DNA of 64,000 bases from Hyphomicrobiales bacterium. Lineage in GTDB: Bacteria > Pseudomonadota > Alphaproteobacteria > Rhizobiales > Rhizobiaceae. The stretch lies in assembly GCA_002401155.1 (NCBI GenBank), contig NVSG01000001.1, positions 186,001 to 250,000 of the forward strand. Reading direction: 5' to 3'. Positions 17,544 through 26,077 of this stretch are shown piece after piece. The first letter of the stretch is position 1, and each line of letters starts with the position of its first letter. Under the pieces are notes generated by a model, which saw nothing but the letters and a program-made list of their open reading frames with translations, was not told where the DNA came from and searched no databases. The position numbers and the translations under genes are program-made.

Positions 17544-18436
17544 TAAATCGCTCTTCGCTTCCGATGGAAATTGCGCGTCACATCCTGCTGCTTGCAGGTG
17601 CCGCAATCATCCTTTTACCATTTCTCTATATGGTCTCCGTATCGTTCAAAGCGCCTTATGAGATCATCGATAATTCAGGCGGTTTTTTCGGCGCGCAAAT
17701 CCCCATGCTCGACGAGCTTTGCTCCATAACTGCCAAAGATGTCGCCGATTGCATGATGATGCCCGCATTGCATAATTATTACAAAGCACTGATTGAAAAC
17801 CCGCTGCCCCGCTATTTGTTCAACGGCATCGTGGTCACCGCTTCGATATTCTTCATTCAGGTGATCATCGCCCTACCCTGCGCCTACGCACTGGCCAAGC
17901 TTAAGTTCTGGGGTCGCGATTTCGTCTTTGCCATGGTGCTGTTCTGCCTGCTCGTGCCGGTACACGCCATCGGCATTCCGCTCTATCTGATGCTGGCAAA
18001 AATCGGCCTGTTAAACTCCTATGCAGCGCTGGTCATTCCATGGACCATTTCGGTTTTCGGCATATTCCTGATGCGGCAATTCTTTATGACCGTGCCTGAT
18101 GATCTCGTTGATGCCGCCCGCATGGATGGCATGTCGGAATTCACCATCGTTTGGCGGGTGATGGCACCCACCGCAGTTCCGGCCCTCATTGCCTTTGCCA
18201 TCTTCTCGGTCGTTGCCCACTGGAACGATTATTTCTGGCCGCGCATTGTGGTCACCAGCAACCAGAACCTTTTCACGCCACCACTGGGCATCCGTGAATT
18301 TCGCAACGGCATTGATGGCAACCAGTTCGGTCCATTAATGGCCACCGCGACAATCATCGTCATTCCCATGGTCGTGGCCTTCCTTCTAGCACAACGCCGC
18401 TTCATCGAAGGGATCACGCTTTCCGGAATGAAGTGA
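17540..18436 (+). CDS. ugpE: ABC transporter permease (UgpE-like)
   Basis: Second CUT1 permease, 298 residues, overlapping ugpA as ATGA. The N-terminal helix contains LLLAGAAIILLPFLYMVSVSF; the EAA loop is DLVDAARMDGMSEFTIVWRVMAP. An extracytoplasmic region (about residues 48-85) with cysteines precedes the second helix. Confidence 0.85.
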   Translation: MINRSSLPMEIARHILLLAGAAIILLPFLYMVSVSFKAPYEIIDNSGGFFGAQIPMLDELCSITAKDVADCMMMPALHNYYKALIENPLPRYLFNGIVVTASIFFIQVIIALPCAYALAKLKFWGRDFVFAMVLFCLLVPVHAIGIPLYLMLAKIGLLNSYAALVIPWTISVFGIFLMRQFFMTVPDDLVDAARMDGMSEFTIVWRVMAPTAVPALIAFAIFSVVAHWNDYFWPRIVVTSNQNLFTPPLGIREFRNGIDGNQFGPLMATATIIVIPMVVAFLLAQRRFIEGITLSGMK

Positions 18437-18535
18437 GCAACTGAAATTCGGCAATTCAGCCGAGTATGGAGACGCTTGGAGTTAAGTTTGATGACCACTC
18501 CAAACGCCTCGGACAATCAACCAATGGAGAAAACA

Positions 18536-19780
18536 ATGAAACGCCTTCTCACATCTGTTGCTGCCCTTTTGGTAGCAGCGACTACTACTGCTTCGGCACA
18601 GCAAGTGACCATCGAAGTCGGATATCCTTATTCCGGTCTTTTCGACGTGACCTACAAAGCCATTATGGAAGAGTTTACGAAAGAACATCCAGAAATCAAA
18701 GTCGTTTTCCGCGCCGCTTACGAAAATTATGAAGATGGCACCAACACCATTCTTCGCGAAGCAGTAGCCGGTGAATTGCCAGACGTTACCATGCAGGGCC
18801 TGAACCGTCAGCGCGTGCTGGTCGAGCGCGGCATTGCAAAATCCCTAGAGCCACTAATTGCCAAAGAAGCCAACTTCGCCAAAGAAGGCTACCATAAAGC
18901 AATGCTGAACCTTTCCACATTCGGTGGCAAAGTTCACGGCCTGCCTTTCTCGGTTTCAACCCCGATTGGCTATTATAACATGGACATCATGAAAGCCGCT
19001 GGCGTCGATAAAATCCCGACCACTTGGGACGAAGTGATTGTAGCTTGTAAAGCCATCTCCGCCAAAACAGGCAAAGAGCCTATGTTCTGGGGCTGGAATA
19101 TTACTGGCAACTGGTTCATGCAAGCCATGATGTGGAGCCAGGGCGAACCTCTGCTCAAAGACGATAAAATGAACTTCAACACACCTGCTGGCTTGAAAGC
19201 ACTGACCACATTCAAATCATTGGTCGATGAATGCGGCATGGAAAACTATTCAACCAGTGCAGCACAGGCTTCTTTCTCTTCAGGCGAAATGGGCATGTTC
19301 TTCTGGTCAACGTCTGCAGTTGGTTCTGTTGAACGCGATAAGGGCGATAAATTCACCTTCCACACAGCGCCGTTCCCGGGCATGGGTTCAAAACCGTCCA
19401 ACCTGCCAGCTGGCGGCAATGCTGCAATGCTGGTCTCTACTTCCGACGATCCAAAAGAAGTAGCTGCTGCTTGGACATTCCTGAAATACATCACTTCCGG
19501 TGTGGGCGCTGCTAAAGTTGCGGAAACCACAGGTTACGTTCCACCTAACAAAGCCGCGAACGATGTAATCCTGAAGGATTTCTACGTCAAAAACCCGAAC
19601 AAAGCGACCGCAGTAAAACAGCTTCCGCTGCTTTCTGAATGGTTTGCTTATCCCGGTAATAACGGCCTCGCCATCACTCAGGTAATCTACGACAAGCTTG
19701 AATCTATCGTTACTGGCGAATCTCAGGACATGAAAAAACTTCTGAATGAAATGGACGAAGAAGTTTCCGACCTGCTGTAG
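18536..19780 (+). CDS. ugpB: ABC transporter substrate-binding protein (UgpB-like)
   Basis: Extracellular solute-binding protein family 1, 414 residues, with a Sec signal peptide (MKRLLTSVAALLVAATTTASA). ATG 18536 lies 6 bases after GGAG. The mature start, TIEVGYPYSGLFD, and VAGELPDVTMQG fit glycerol-3-phosphate or related binding proteins. The exact ligand is not certain: glycerol phosphate, glycerophosphocholine or another glycerophosphodiester all fit the following phosphodiesterase genes. Confidence 0.8.
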   Translation: MKRLLTSVAALLVAATTTASAQQVTIEVGYPYSGLFDVTYKAIMEEFTKEHPEIKVVFRAAYENYEDGTNTILREAVAGELPDVTMQGLNRQRVLVERGIAKSLEPLIAKEANFAKEGYHKAMLNLSTFGGKVHGLPFSVSTPIGYYNMDIMKAAGVDKIPTTWDEVIVACKAISAKTGKEPMFWGWNITGNWFMQAMMWSQGEPLLKDDKMNFNTPAGLKALTTFKSLVDECGMENYSTSAAQASFSSGEMGMFFWSTSAVGSVERDKGDKFTFHTAPFPGMGSKPSNLPAGGNAAMLVSTSDDPKEVAAAWTFLKYITSGVGAAKVAETTGYVPPNKAANDVILKDFYVKNPNKATAVKQLPLLSEWFAYPGNNGLAITQVIYDKLESIVTGESQDMKKLLNEMDEEVSDLL

Positions 19781-19800
19781 TCGGCACGTCTCAAAACACA

Positions 19801-19838
19801 GTGTGCCGGGCAAGATTATCTATCCGGCACACTTCTTT
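19801..19838 (+). terminator. Terminator-like hairpin between ugpB and the phosphodiesterase genes
   Basis: A perfect 9-bp stem (19801-19809 with 19824-19832) is followed by TTCTTT. As after phnD, it follows a binding-protein gene inside an operon and may raise its relative expression. Confidence 0.65.
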
Positions 19839-19855
19839 GGTAGAGAGGAAGTGAA

Positions 19856-20686
19856 ATGAAATTCATCCACATGTCCGATATCCATCTCACCGTTCCTGGC
19901 GAGATTATCGATGGCCTCGACCCTCACAAACGTTTTCGTCAGGCGCTTGACCATATTGAAACGCACCATAGTGACGCCGAACGAATTATCATTACAGGCG
20001 ACCTCACCCATTGGGGTGAATGCGAAGCTTACGAAGCGTTGAATAAAGCCATCGAAGGTTTCCCAATTCCTGTTCGGTTATTGCTCGGCAATCATGATGA
20101 CCGTGAAGCTTTCATCCAAATGAACCCAAACCACCCACTCGACACCAATGGTTTCGTAAATCACGGCGAACAGGTCGATGATATGACCTTCATCTATTGT
20201 GATACCAACGAACCAGAGACCCATGCAGGGCATTTTTGTGAAAACCGGCTGGCGTGGCTGCAAGGCATTTTGACCTCACGGGCGGATGATTGTGTTCTCT
20301 TCTTCCACCATAATCCGCGCCCCTTACACCAACCAGCAATGGATTCAATCGGCCTTGTTCCCGCCCATTCATCTCCCTTAATGGTTTTGATCAGGCAGCA
20401 TCGCCGTCACATACGCCATATGTTTTTTGGCCATACCCATTTAACGGTCTCCGGAATTTTTGCAGGCGTGCCATTTGCCTGCGTACGATCCACTTTGCAT
20501 CAGGGCATGCCGGAGTTTTCCAAAAGCGAGTGGCTGCACGGCGCCAATCTAGCTCCTCATTATTCAGTCGTCTTTATGGAGCCTGATAATACAGTCATTC
20601 ACCAGATTCCATTCACCTATGACGGTCCCATAAAACTTTCCGGTACTGGCTGGAAAGACTGGGCAAAACAGGAAAGTGTAGCATGA
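19856..20686 (+). CDS. GpdQ-like metallophosphodiesterase, copy 1
   Basis: Class III cyclic-nucleotide/glycerophosphodiester phosphodiesterase-type enzyme, 276 residues. Two-metal motifs in order: MSDIHLT near the N-terminus, TGDLTHWGE, LLGNHDDRE, FFHHNPRP and FGHTHLT. There is no signal peptide, so it is cytoplasmic. Beside a glycerol-phosphate-type importer it probably hydrolyses imported glycerophosphodiesters to glycerol 3-phosphate plus alcohol. CpdA-type cAMP hydrolysis is the alternative within the family. Confidence 0.82.
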   Translation: MKFIHMSDIHLTVPGEIIDGLDPHKRFRQALDHIETHHSDAERIIITGDLTHWGECEAYEALNKAIEGFPIPVRLLLGNHDDREAFIQMNPNHPLDTNGFVNHGEQVDDMTFIYCDTNEPETHAGHFCENRLAWLQGILTSRADDCVLFFHHNPRPLHQPAMDSIGLVPAHSSPLMVLIRQHRRHIRHMFFGHTHLTVSGIFAGVPFACVRSTLHQGMPEFSKSEWLHGANLAPHYSVVFMEPDNTVIHQIPFTYDGPIKLSGTGWKDWAKQESVA

Positions 20687-21537
20687 GTTTTTCAAAATTT
20701 ATCCATCTCACAGACTGCCATGTGGTAGGTGGTGATGCCATCCTATACGGCATGAACCCGCGCGCGCGGCTGGAGCAGGCTGTAGCAAGCATCAACGACG
20801 AACACGGCGATGCAGAATTCGTCGTGGTCAGCGGCGACCTCACCCATTGGGGTGATGAGGATGCCTATCTCGCTTTCTCCGAACAGATAAACCGGCTTTC
20901 AATGCCTTATATGTTAATGATGGGAAATCACGATAATACCGAGGCGTTCGCGCACTTTTTCCCTGATTCCTCACGTGATCATGCGGGATTCATCCAATCT
21001 GTGCATGAAACAACCTTCGGACGCTTCCTGTTCCTCGACACATCAGTGACCGGCACCCATGCAGGCGGTTATTGCCAACAAAGGTTGGATTGGTTGGAAG
21101 AACAGCTTGAAACATCACACGATCCGGTATTGATTTTCATGCATCATCCGCCCTTCCCCGTCGGGATTAAGGGAATGGACGGCATCATGATGCAGGACAG
21201 CGAAGCCTTTCATAAGGTGCTGGCCCCCTATAAGGAAATCATCCGCCATTTATTCTTCGGTCACATACACCGCCCCATATTCGGCAATTGGCGCGACATT
21301 TCGTTTTCATGCATGCGTGGCCTGAACCATCAGGTGGCCCTTGATCTCAATGCACCCGACACCATCGTCCACGGCAATTTCGAACCTCCAGCCTATGGCA
21401 TAGTTTTGGTCAATGACGATCAAATTGTCGTCCATATGCACGAATTCCTAAACACCTCGCCCCGCTTTACTTTAGCACCGCCCGAGGGACAGAACGCACG
21501 CGAATATGCACTTGGATTCGCCCCTGTCTTACTATGA
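20683..21537 (+). CDS. GpdQ-like metallophosphodiesterase, copy 2
   Basis: Tandem paralogue of the gene just upstream, overlapping it as ATGA; 284 residues. It has the same motif set: LTDCHVV, SGDLTHWGDE, MMGNHDNTE, MHHPPFP and FGHIHRP. The first metal site reads D-C-H instead of D-I-H. The clear divergence between the copies suggests different substrate ranges rather than a recent duplication. Confidence 0.82.
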   Translation: MSFSKFIHLTDCHVVGGDAILYGMNPRARLEQAVASINDEHGDAEFVVVSGDLTHWGDEDAYLAFSEQINRLSMPYMLMMGNHDNTEAFAHFFPDSSRDHAGFIQSVHETTFGRFLFLDTSVTGTHAGGYCQQRLDWLEEQLETSHDPVLIFMHHPPFPVGIKGMDGIMMQDSEAFHKVLAPYKEIIRHLFFGHIHRPIFGNWRDISFSCMRGLNHQVALDLNAPDTIVHGNFEPPAYGIVLVNDDQIVVHMHEFLNTSPRFTLAPPEGQNAREYALGFAPVLL

Positions 21538-21574
21538 GATATTGACGCCTTCCAACAACTGACTTACATCTGAT

Positions 21575-21767
21575 CGTAGTGGTTTTTCCGATTCCGGTCG
21601 GAAACTAAGAGGGAATTCGGTGGAATGCTTTGATCAGCATCAATGCCGGAGCTGCCCCCGCAACTGTAAATAGTGAGCCGCTGTCAAAAAGTGCCACTGA
21701 TGCGAATTTTGCATCGGGAAGGCGAGACAGCAGCATTGAACTATGAGCCAGGAGACCTGCCACAACG
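21575..21767 (+). ncRNA. Cobalamin riboswitch
   Basis: The cobalamin-box core is present in order: AAGAGGGAATTCGGTG near 21607, GCCGGAGCTGCCCCCGCAAC near 21645, a variable GAGCCGCTGTC arm, GGGAAGGCGA near 21716, and GAGCCAGGAGACCTGCC near 21745. The closing P1 helix pairs 21575-21582 with 21760-21767 (7 of 8 pairs). It would bind adenosyl- or other cobalamins and reduce expression of the gene downstream. No cobalamin uptake or synthesis gene follows; the next gene is a serine hydrolase. Confidence 0.93.
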
Positions 21768-21911
21768 ATTGAAACGTCCATGGGCGGGGTGTCCACAGGT
21801 GGTTCGCATGTATAAATGCTCGCGGCACTAATGCCTTCGACGTATTTTACACGGCGCGTCCCCACTCGGCCCCAGTTCATGACCAAGCCTGCAAACATCA
21901 CGGGGTTACCG

Positions 21912-23153
21912 ATGTCACTTACGAACCAAGCTAAACCAAAAGCCAAAAATACAGATTTATCTCCAACACCGCCCTTGCCCACAGGCACCCCAAAGGAATT
22001 GGGGCTGTCGCCTAAAGGATTGCAATCCATGAAGGATGCAATCTCGCGCGAAATCGATAAGGGCACCATGCCCGGCGGCGTCATCATGATGGGGCGTAAA
22101 GGCAAGGTCGCGATTTTGGAAGCCATGGGCAAACAAAGCCCAACATCCGATGCTCCCATGCGAACGGACAGCGTCTTTCGCATCTATTCCATGACCAAGC
22201 CCGTCATTTCTCTCGCCATCATGATGCTGATGGAAGAAGGCCGCATTCTGCTTACTGAAAATTTGAGCAACTTCATACCCGAATTCAAAAACATGAATGT
22301 GCTTGTTCGTGAAAACGGCAAAGTCAGTCTGGCTCCGGCAAAACGTGAAATAACCATCGCAGACCTTTTAATGCACACAGCCGGTTTCGCGCATCACGCA
22401 AATAAGCCGGGCTATATTCAAGAACTATATGCAAACTGGGACATAACCCGCCGCAACCAAACCAATGAAGAACACGCCCACACCCTCGCCAAAATTCCGC
22501 TCATCAGTCATCCGGGAGAAGAATGGAATTATAGTCGGTCATCAGATATTCTTGGCCGTGTGATTGAAGTTGCCAGTGGGCAAAACTTAGGTGAGTTTCT
22601 CTCTGCCAGAATTTTTCTCCCTCTTCAAATGCATGACACCGGCTTTCACATTGATGAAAAGCGCGGTTCCGGTCGGCTAGCAGAACCATTCTCACCGGAC
22701 CCGTGGGATGGCACTGAAGTGACTGCTTTCGACATGCACGAAAAACCCGTTTTCGAAGCCGCCGGCAGTGGCCTCGTATCCACAGCTCCAGATTATGCTC
22801 GCCTTCTCCAAATGTTTATCAATCGCGGGGAACTGGATGGAATACGTCTTGTTGGCTCAAAAACCGTCGAACTCATGACTGCCAATCACCTCGCATCAAA
22901 TATAAAAATTGATTCCGAGCTAATGCCGCCGGGATACGGCTTTGGTCTTGGTTTTGCCGTACGCACCCATGTAGGATTGGCGCCCTTCCCCGGTTCCGTC
23001 GGTGATTGCTACTGGACGGGTTCCTTCGGCACCCAGTTTTGCATCGACCCCAAAGAGAACATGTGGGCGCTGTTCCTGATGCAGGCCCCCGGCGCACGGT
23101 TCCATATCCGCATCATGATCCGAAATTTGGTTTATGCAGCGCTGGATTCATAA
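21912..23153 (+). CDS. Serine hydrolase, beta-lactamase/EstB family
   Basis: Penicillin-binding-protein-like serine esterase or beta-lactamase homologue of about 413 residues. The nucleophile motif is S-M-T-K (in FRIYSMTKPVISLA), with the second-site Y-S-R in WNYSRSSDILG. A late GSFGTQFCIDP segment takes the place of the KTG element. No signal peptide is obvious, so it is likely a cytoplasmic esterase or peptidase. The start is uncertain: ATG 21912 has a weak GGGG upstream, and in-frame ATGs at 21816 and 21879 lack one. The substrate is unknown. It lies about 145 bp after a cobalamin riboswitch on the same strand. Confidence 0.85.
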   Translation: MSLTNQAKPKAKNTDLSPTPPLPTGTPKELGLSPKGLQSMKDAISREIDKGTMPGGVIMMGRKGKVAILEAMGKQSPTSDAPMRTDSVFRIYSMTKPVISLAIMMLMEEGRILLTENLSNFIPEFKNMNVLVRENGKVSLAPAKREITIADLLMHTAGFAHHANKPGYIQELYANWDITRRNQTNEEHAHTLAKIPLISHPGEEWNYSRSSDILGRVIEVASGQNLGEFLSARIFLPLQMHDTGFHIDEKRGSGRLAEPFSPDPWDGTEVTAFDMHEKPVFEAAGSGLVSTAPDYARLLQMFINRGELDGIRLVGSKTVELMTANHLASNIKIDSELMPPGYGFGLGFAVRTHVGLAPFPGSVGDCYWTGSFGTQFCIDPKENMWALFLMQAPGARFHIRIMIRNLVYAALDS

Positions 23154-23163
23154 TCATTTCCAT

Positions 23164-23177
23164 TTGATTTGGATCAA
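23164..23177. promoter_or_regulatory. FNR/FixK box upstream of the DUF302-sqr operon
   Basis: TTGAT-TTGG-ATCAA is a perfect match to the FNR/FixK consensus, 100 bp before the DUF302 start. About 35 bp further on is an A+T-rich imperfect inverted repeat (roughly 23200-23240) that could be a promoter or a second operator. Induction at low oxygen is inferred. Confidence 0.65.
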
Positions 23178-23276
23178 GGTGCGCGGTTTTTAATAGAGAC
23201 ATATTGTATTCTCCATATGTGTATCATTACATATACATCAGGGACGAGTCTTTCGCCCACAACGGAGATTACAATC

Positions 23277-23666
23277 ATGAGCTACACAATGGATCGCATT
23301 TTTGAGACCGAAAGTTTTGATAAAGTCGTCGAACGGACCCGCAAGGCGCTTACCGATAATGGTTTTGGTGTTCTCACAGAAATTAACGTCAAACAAACTC
23401 TGAAAACAAAAATTGACGCCGATATCAGCGATTATCTAATTCTGGGCGCATGCAGCCCCACCATGGCTTATGAGGCAATAAAAATCGAACCACGCATTGG
23501 TTCAATGCTGCCCTGTAATGTGATCATCCGCACTTTGGATGACGGCCAAATCGAAGTCAGCGCAATTGATCCACAGGCATCCATGCAGGCCGTTGAAAAT
23601 GAGCAATTACAGGCCGTCGCTAGCGAAGTAAAAACCATGATGCAGAAGGTAGTTGATAACATTTGA
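23277..23666 (+). CDS. DUF302 domain protein
   Basis: A 129-residue protein matching DUF302: the FDKVVERTRKALTDNGFGVLTEINV start and the PCNVIIRTLDDGQIEVSAIDP core. The family is often found beside sulfide:quinone oxidoreductases and other sulfur genes; its biochemical role is unknown to me. ATG 23277 follows GGAG, while a longer in-frame extension upstream contains the promoter. It is probably the first gene of the sulfide operon. Confidence 0.9.
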   Translation: MSYTMDRIFETESFDKVVERTRKALTDNGFGVLTEINVKQTLKTKIDADISDYLILGACSPTMAYEAIKIEPRIGSMLPCNVIIRTLDDGQIEVSAIDPQASMQAVENEQLQAVASEVKTMMQKVVDNI

Positions 23667-23710
23667 CAATGAGGAACTTTTAACAGGCAACCAACCGCAA
23701 GGAGGAAAAG

Positions 23711-24991
23711 ATGGCTAACATCGTAATACTGGGAGCGGGCATCGGAGGAATCCCGATGGCCTACGAAATGAAGGAACACGCAGGCAAAGAGAACAAAATT
23801 ACGGTAATTTCGAACAGTCCGTATTTTCAGTTCACGCCGTCAAATCCGTGGGCCGCAGTAGGTTGGCGAAAAAAAGAAGACATTACAATTAATCTAGCGC
23901 CAGTGCTGAAAAAGCAGGGCATTGATTTCATCGTCGATGGTGCCGCTAAACTTGAACCCAAAAAGAACAAAGTCACTTTGGAAAGTGGACGGGAAGTCGA
24001 TTACGATTATCTGGTCATTGCGACCGGCCCCGAATTGGCCTTTGATGAAATCGAAGGCTTTGGTCCCAATGGTGGCTTCACCCAATCCGTATGTTCGGTA
24101 GACCACGCAGTAAACGCCGCCGAAGCATGGGAAGTCTTTTGCAAAGACCCCGGCCCCATTGTCGTTGGCGCAGTACAAGGCGCATCCTGCTACGGCCCGG
24201 CCTATGAATTTGCCATGATCATGGATACGGAACTCAAACGCCGCAAAATCCGCGACAAGGTTCCTATGACATTCGTTACTGCCGAACCTTATATCGGCCA
24301 CCTTGGTCTGGGCGGTGTAGGTGATACTAAAGGTTTGCTCGAATCTGAAATGCGCAATCGCGATATCAAATGGATCACCAATGCCAAAATCGACAAGATC
24401 GAAGATGGCAAAATGGATGTGAGCGAGCTGTCTCGCAATGGTGAAGTCGAGCATACGCACAATCTCGATTTCAAATATTCAATGCTTCTGCCCGCCTTTC
24501 GCGGCATTCCGGCATTGCGCGATATCAAGGATTTGGTAAATCCGCGTGGATTTGTCATCGTTGATAAACACCAGCGTAATCCGACCTTCACAAACATCTT
24601 CTCCGTCGGAGTTTGCATCGCAATTCCACCGATTGAAGCAACACCGGTGCCGGTCGGCGTACCCAAAACCGGTTATATGATCGAGAGCATGGTCGCAGCA
24701 GCAGCAGCTAATATCGGCGAATTACTACAAGGCAAAGAGATGAGCCATGAACCCACATGGAACGCATTTTGTCTGGCAGATTTCGGCGATAGCGGCGTTG
24801 CCTTTCTGGCCCAACCTCAAAACCCGCCCCGCAACATGAACTGGGCTTCGCAAGGCCGGTGGGTTCATTGGGCAAAAATCGGTTTTGAAAAATACTTCAT
24901 GCACAAGATTCGCAAAGGTCAAAGCGAGCCATACTTCGAAAAAGCGATCATGAAACTAACCAGCGTGACTCGCCTCAAGGAAAAGATGTGA
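23711..24991 (+). CDS. sqr: Sulfide:quinone oxidoreductase-like flavoprotein
   Basis: FAD-dependent oxidoreductase (426 residues) expected to oxidise sulfide to polysulfide or sulfane sulfur and pass electrons to quinone at the membrane surface. The N-terminal dinucleotide fold is IVILGAGIGGIPMAYE. Cysteines matching the SQR redox pair lie in VQGASCYGPAYEF (near residue 158) and VGVCIAIPP (near residue 300). The second FAD motif FVIVDKHQRNPTFTNIFSVG is present. ATG follows AAGGAGG. Flavocytochrome c sulfide dehydrogenase flavoproteins are a near alternative, but no cytochrome gene or export signal is seen. Confidence 0.88.
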   Translation: MANIVILGAGIGGIPMAYEMKEHAGKENKITVISNSPYFQFTPSNPWAAVGWRKKEDITINLAPVLKKQGIDFIVDGAAKLEPKKNKVTLESGREVDYDYLVIATGPELAFDEIEGFGPNGGFTQSVCSVDHAVNAAEAWEVFCKDPGPIVVGAVQGASCYGPAYEFAMIMDTELKRRKIRDKVPMTFVTAEPYIGHLGLGGVGDTKGLLESEMRNRDIKWITNAKIDKIEDGKMDVSELSRNGEVEHTHNLDFKYSMLLPAFRGIPALRDIKDLVNPRGFVIVDKHQRNPTFTNIFSVGVCIAIPPIEATPVPVGVPKTGYMIESMVAAAAANIGELLQGKEMSHEPTWNAFCLADFGDSGVAFLAQPQNPPRNMNWASQGRWVHWAKIGFEKYFMHKIRKGQSEPYFEKAIMKLTSVTRLKEKM

Positions 24992-25057
24992 TGGAAAAAA
25001 CATCGCCAAGATAATTTTAAAAGATTGAGTCACCAAGACTCAACAAGGATAGACTAA

Positions 25058-26077
25058 ATGACAAACCATAAAGTGGCGCTGAGGCCATGCATCAAATCCA
25101 TTGTCTTCATGCTGGCTATGGTCTGTTTTGGGGCATCGGCAAGCGCCGCTGAATTCATCGTCAAGCCAATCATCATCGATGATTTAAAGGCGGTGTTCGG
25201 CAGCGTTGCGAGTAAAAACCTGCAACCCGCACGCGCCCGTATTGGCGGCACGCTGATCAGCATATCTGTCGAAGAGGGAAGCACCGTTATAGCAGGCCAG
25301 ACGGTGGCCGTCATCGCCGATGACAAGCTGACGTTAAAGCTCGATGCGGTAGACGCAAATATCAGTGCCCTATCCGCAAGCCATGCAAATGCCCTCAGAG
25401 AATTGGAGCGCGGACAAAGCCTGTTCGAAAAAGGGCTGACTTCCAAAGCCCGCATCGATCAATTGCAAACTCAGGCAGATGTGCTGACCAATCAAGTAAA
25501 AGCCAGCAAGGCCGAACGATTCGTGATTGTCCAACAAATAGAGGAAGGCAAAGTACTCTCCCCATCCACCGGGCGCGTTCTCAGCGTACCGCAAACCCGA
25601 GGCGCAGTGGTTCTTCCGGGCGAGGCAATCGCAACAATTGCCGGTGGAGGTTACTTCCTGCGCCTTGCCTTACCTGAACGACACGCAGCTTTCATCAGCG
25701 AGGGGAACACAGTCATTGTAGGAAAGCGCGGTCTTTCCGCGTCTCCTGATGAAAAGAGAAGAATGGGCAAGGTCGTCAAAGTTTACCCAAAACTGGAAAA
25801 TGGTCGAGTAATCGTCGATGCCGAAGTGCCGGGGCTTGATGATTTTTTCATCGGCGAACGCATTTTAGTCTGGATACCCGTCGATAAGCGCCGCGTTCTT
25901 GCGGTGCCGCCGGAGGCCATCACCACACGCTCAGGCATTGACTATGTCACCATATCAACGACTTCCGGCGAAAGTGAAATTGCAGTAATCCCCGGTCAAA
26001 CCATCAATACCAAGGATGGGCCACGCACAGAAATCCTCTCCGGCATTTCTTTCGGTGACAAGGTGATGCTGCCATGA
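25058..26077 (+). CDS. RND efflux periplasmic adaptor (membrane fusion protein)
   Basis: HlyD/AcrA-type adaptor, 339 residues. A signal peptide (ACFGASASAA region, cleavage near residue 30) is followed by a barrel-sandwich half (GGTLISISVEEGSTVIAGQTVAVIADD), a short alpha-helical hairpin and the second lipoyl half (ILSPSTGRVLSVPQ region). It overlaps the pump gene as ATGA. Export of a compound linked to sulfide oxidation is plausible from context only. Confidence 0.9.
   Translation: MTNHKVALRPCIKSIVFMLAMVCFGASASAAEFIVKPIIIDDLKAVFGSVASKNLQPARARIGGTLISISVEEGSTVIAGQTVAVIADDKLTLKLDAVDANISALSASHANALRELERGQSLFEKGLTSKARIDQLQTQADVLTNQVKASKAERFVIVQQIEEGKVLSPSTGRVLSVPQTRGAVVLPGEAIATIAGGGYFLRLALPERHAAFISEGNTVIVGKRGLSASPDEKRRMGKVVKVYPKLENGRVIVDAEVPGLDDFFIGERILVWIPVDKRRVLAVPPEAITTRSGIDYVTISTTSGESEIAVIPGQTINTKDGPRTEILSGISFGDKVMLP

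Noticed and set aside
21605..22183. 192-codon leftward frame over the riboswitch and the start of the hydrolase
   Set aside because: It runs antisense through a structured riboswitch and into a supported gene; no motif.
23200..23240. A+T-rich repeat as a BigR/SqrR operator
   Set aside because: I cannot match it confidently to a known operator consensus, so it is mentioned only with the FNR/FixK box.
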